Shown piece by piece: positions 7,010 to 9,047 of a DNA stretch of 9,047 bases. The stretch's first letter is position 1. Every line of letters starts with the position of its first letter. A program made the translations under genes and the position numbers. The notes below the pieces were generated by a model, which saw only the letters and a program-made list of their open reading frames with translations, had not been told where the DNA came from and did not search any database. The stretch lies in NCBI GenBank assembly GCA_020354275.1, contig CP070645.1, forward strand, positions 573,888-582,934, given 5' to 3'. Source of the DNA: Dehalococcoidales bacterium (GTDB lineage: Bacteria; Chloroflexota; Dehalococcoidia; Dehalococcoidales; UBA2162).

Positions 7010-7037
7010 ATAATAGGTCTCCATTTTAAGATACCAA
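7010..7037 (-). promoter_or_regulatory. Candidate promoter for tRNA-Pro
   Basis: On the minus strand, TTGGTA (7032-7037) and TATTAT (7010-7015) are 16 bp apart. Transcription would start near 7003, a few bases before the mature tRNA 5' end at 6996. The position is good but the hexamers are only moderate matches. Confidence 0.4.
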
Positions 7038-7251
7038 GTATAGCTTGCCGTAGATTCATTTTCATATATTTGAAGCTAATAGTCAAGGAGGATCTCAGCC
7101 AGCAATTGTTATTTAGCATTCCCAGATTTGGCCGGTGTGGAAAACATTCCTGATTACTGATAGAATCTTTAGTTGGTGGTAGAATCAATCTTTATTTATC
7201 TGATGGTATTCTTGGTTGTTGGCGTTTTAAAAAGGTAGTCGGACTATCGGG
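7038..7251. other. A+T-rich intergenic region before yggS
   Basis: I see no credible gene in this stretch. It contains a short direct repeat TAGAATC at 7161-7167 and 7180-7186, of doubtful meaning. No clear promoter for yggS could be picked out, although one must lie here or further upstream. Confidence 0.4.
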
Positions 7252-7983
7252 ATGATCGGGCAAAATGTAAGACAGGTTCTGGCGGAACTGCCTGATGGAG
7301 TGCAGCTGGTGGCCGCCGTCAAGACAAGACAGCCGGCAGAAATCATGGAAGCGATTGAGGCTGGTGTTAGTATTATTGGTGATAACTACGTGCAGGACGC
7401 GGAAAAAATCTACCCGGTGATTGGTGACAGATTAAAGTGGCACTTCCTGGGTCACCTGCAGAAGAACAAGGTAAAAAGGGCGGTGAGAATATTTGATGTG
7501 GTAGAGACCGTTGACTCGGTTGGAATTGCCCGGGAGATAGATAAAAGGTGTGCTCAGATAGGTAAGATTATGCTGATATTGATCGAGGTGAACAGCGGCC
7601 GGGAGGAGCAGAAATCAGGTGTCCTTCCGGAAGATGTTGAGCCGCTGGTAAAAGAGATTTCAACTTTGGCCAACATCAGAGTGGAGGGTTTGATGACTAT
7701 GGGGCCTTCTTCGGTTGACCCGGAAGAACTAAGGCCATATTTTAAGGCTACTAGAGAAATCTTTGCAGAAATCAGGCGACTAAATTTACATAATGTGGAT
7801 ATGAAGTATCTCTCTATGGGGATGACCAGTTCCTACCGGATTGCCATTGAGGAGGGTGCCAACATTATCAGGCTGGGAGACAGGATATTTGGTTATAAGG
7901 ATTACCAGAGGATTGAACCTATGAATGGTGATCCCGATACTGAGAGGAACGAATGTCAACCAGAGAGCAAAGGGAGAAAGTAA
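7252..7983 (+). CDS. yggS: YggS/PLPBP family pyridoxal phosphate homeostasis protein
   Basis: The 243-residue product is a single TIM-barrel, fold-type III PLP-binding protein. Landmarks are the PLP lysine K24 in LVAAVKTRQP (19-28), IGDNYVQDA (42-50), WHFLGHLQKNKVK (63-75), NSGREEQKSG (114-123), VEGLMTMG (144-151), LSMGMTSSY (187-195) and IRLGDRIFG (206-214). The family has no known catalytic activity; it buffers free PLP and affects amino acid and keto acid balance in the cytoplasm. The N terminus is shorter than in the E. coli protein. About 26 hydrophilic residues extend beyond the usual end. ATG 7252 is the first start after an in-frame stop at 7228, and its ribosome site is weak (AAAGGT at 7231-7236, rather distant), so expression may be low or partly leaderless. 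Confidence 0.92.
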   Translation: MIGQNVRQVLAELPDGVQLVAAVKTRQPAEIMEAIEAGVSIIGDNYVQDAEKIYPVIGDRLKWHFLGHLQKNKVKRAVRIFDVVETVDSVGIAREIDKRCAQIGKIMLILIEVNSGREEQKSGVLPEDVEPLVKEISTLANIRVEGLMTMGPSSVDPEELRPYFKATREIFAEIRRLNLHNVDMKYLSMGMTSSYRIAIEEGANIIRLGDRIFGYKDYQRIEPMNGDPDTERNECQPESKGRK

Positions 7984-8853
7984 ATGATCGACACAGGGCT
8001 TGAGGGCAAGGTTGCTATTGTCACCGGGGCGAACCATGGTATCGGTGCAGCGGTAGCGGAATCACTCGCTGCTCAAGGGGCCAGGGTGTTCATCACTTAC
8101 TATATAACGGATTCTCCATACCCAGAAGATGAGTTGGAGGAAGCAAAGCGAGTCAGTGTGGGTGGTCACCAAATGGCCGTTGCCATGCAGCAGCAATCCG
8201 GCGAGGTAGTGGTAAATGGTATCCAGTCTCGGGGAGGCATCGCAGTAGCATATGAGTTTGACTTGGGTAAAGTGGATAATATTGTCAAGCTTTTTAACCT
8301 CTGTGAATCAGAACTCGGGCCGGTGGATATTCTTATAAACAACCATACTCACTGCGTCATGGAAACGTTTGATCCGTTCCAGGTGAAAGGCGATCCCCCA
8401 CAGGTTCTCCTCACTAACACCGAGAGTATCGATAGACACTTCGCTGTGAATACTCGTGCTTGTGCTTTGATGATGCGGGAGTATCTGCAACGTCACATAG
8501 GGCGAGAAGCAAGATGGGGTCGGATTATCAATCTCACGACGGTATTAGCCCACCCGCGGAATGTGAGCTATGCAGCTAGCAAGGGAGCTCTCGTGTCATA
8601 TAGTCTCTCAGCTGCAGCAGAGATGGGTAAATACGGTATTACGGTTAATGTCGTATGTCCAGGAGCCACGCAGACCGGATACATTACACCAGAGAATGAA
8701 AAGCAGCTGGCCGCTCGGACCCCATTGCAGCGGGTTGGTCAACCGGAGGATGTTGCCGACGTGATCGTGTTTCTCGCGTCAGAGCAAGGTCACTGGCTAA
8801 CCGGCCAACTGATTTATGCCAGCGGCGGTTTCTTGATGTTCTTGAATGAGTGA
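7984..8853 (+). CDS. Short-chain dehydrogenase/reductase (SDR) family oxidoreductase
   Basis: The 289-residue product is a classical-type SDR with a Rossmann fold. TGANHGIG (14-21) is the cofactor motif, DILINN (115-120) the structural motif, and Y196-x3-K200 in SYAASK the catalytic pair. VCPGATQTG (224-232) and the GQLIYASGG end (274-282) are typical. An insertion of about 25 residues follows the second strand (roughly 43-80), seen in a subgroup of longer SDRs. The catalytic serine site reads INLTT, so threonine 185 or 186 probably replaces it, and the loop to Y196 is about three residues shorter than usual. It should oxidise or reduce a hydroxyl/carbonyl substrate with NAD(P), but the substrate is unknown. 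The ATG follows the yggS stop with no gap, behind AGGGAG (7971-7976). Confidence 0.9.
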   Translation: MIDTGLEGKVAIVTGANHGIGAAVAESLAAQGARVFITYYITDSPYPEDELEEAKRVSVGGHQMAVAMQQQSGEVVVNGIQSRGGIAVAYEFDLGKVDNIVKLFNLCESELGPVDILINNHTHCVMETFDPFQVKGDPPQVLLTNTESIDRHFAVNTRACALMMREYLQRHIGREARWGRIINLTTVLAHPRNVSYAASKGALVSYSLSAAAEMGKYGITVNVVCPGATQTGYITPENEKQLAARTPLQRVGQPEDVADVIVFLASEQGHWLTGQLIYASGGFLMFLNE

Positions 8854-8872
8854 TTGTGTTAAGGGCTATCTT

Positions 8873-8900
8873 CTGACCGCCAGTATCGGACAGTGTTTTA
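8873..8900 (+). terminator. Weak hairpin with T-rich tail after the SDR gene
   Basis: CTGACCG (8873-8879) pairs with CGGACAG (8887-8893) apart from one central A-A mismatch, around a 7-nt loop, and is followed by TGTTTTA. It could be a weak or leaky terminator between the SDR gene and mobB. The short remaining gap to mobB leaves little room for a separate promoter. Confidence 0.3.
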
Positions 8901-8931
8901 GGAATAACAAATACAAAAGGAGTAGGGGAAA

Positions 8932-9047
8932 ATGCCTCCTATAATTTCAGTTATCGGTAACTCAGGGTCGGGGAAGACGACGCTAATTGAAAGGCTGATT
9001 GGTGAATTGAAGTCTAGGGGCTATCGGGTGGCTACCATAAAGAATGC
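8932..9047 (+). CDS. mobB: Molybdopterin-guanine dinucleotide biosynthesis protein MobB, N-terminal part
   Basis: Thirty-eight codons are visible before the right edge cuts the gene. The product starts MPPIISVIGNSGSGKTTLIE, where GNSGSGKTT (9-17) is the P-loop for GTP binding with K15 as the key lysine. RGYRVATIKNA (29-39, the last codon incomplete) matches the conserved second strand of MobB, where most members have TIKH. MobB is a GTP-binding helper of MobA in converting molybdopterin into its guanine dinucleotide form in the cytoplasm. ATG 8932 is preceded by AGGAG (8918-8922) at a 9-nt spacing. It follows the SDR gene by 78 bp and lies about 2 kb from a molybdopterin oxidoreductase that would need this cofactor. 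A different P-loop GTPase is a less likely reading. Confidence 0.85.
   Translation, partial: MPPIISVIGNSGSGKTTLIERLIGELKSRGYRVATIKN

Noticed and set aside
7161..7186. Direct repeat TAGAATC in the intergenic region
   Set aside because: Two 7-bp copies in A+T-rich DNA can easily arise by chance; there is no third copy or regular array, so it is not CRISPR or an iteron set.
7006..7188. Minus-strand open frame of 60 codons between the tRNA and yggS
   Set aside because: It covers the probable tRNA promoter, shows no recognisable domain and has base composition like non-coding DNA.

Overview
The window (about 50% G+C by eye) is a bacterial chromosome segment with ordinary Shine-Dalgarno starts. 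It carries nine protein genes, two of them cut by the window edges, and one tRNA. An FeS/molybdopterin oxidoreductase pair, mobB, a short-type YggS and a DAHP synthase beside an aminotransferase suggest an anaerobic bacterium. Dehalococcoidia-like Chloroflexota is my best guess, but it rests on general resemblance, not on a marker gene.

Layout. Positions 1-3903 are read on the minus strand. In transcription order they hold an aminoglycoside-nucleotidyltransferase-like gene (3106-3903), an FAD-dependent oxidoreductase (1569-2945), and a probable operon of a PLP aminotransferase (186-1373) followed by the start of a DAHP synthase, aroF (1-131). A 140-bp divergent region (3904-4043) then leads to plus-strand genes: a molybdopterin oxidoreductase catalytic subunit (4044-6488) and, one base later, a small two-cluster ferredoxin-type partner (6490-6834). 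A minus-strand tRNA-Pro(GGG) with encoded CCA lies at 6920-6996. The final plus-strand group is yggS (7252-7983), an SDR oxidoreductase starting directly after the yggS stop codon (7984-8853), and the first 38 codons of mobB (8932-9047).

How the genes fit together. The catalytic and FeS subunits look like a soluble cytoplasmic molybdenum or tungsten enzyme: there is no Tat signal on the large subunit and no membrane anchor gene next to it. MobB, about 2 kb downstream, fits the need for a guanine dinucleotide form of the cofactor. The aminotransferase plus DAHP synthase points to aromatic amino acid synthesis. The FAD enzyme and the SDR have clear folds but unknown substrates.

I found no CRISPR array, insertion sequence, phage gene or long repeat. 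The most unusual point is the FeS motif of the molybdopterin enzyme, which lacks the usual first cysteine and has an extra cysteine beside the last one. Nothing here proves a wholly new system.
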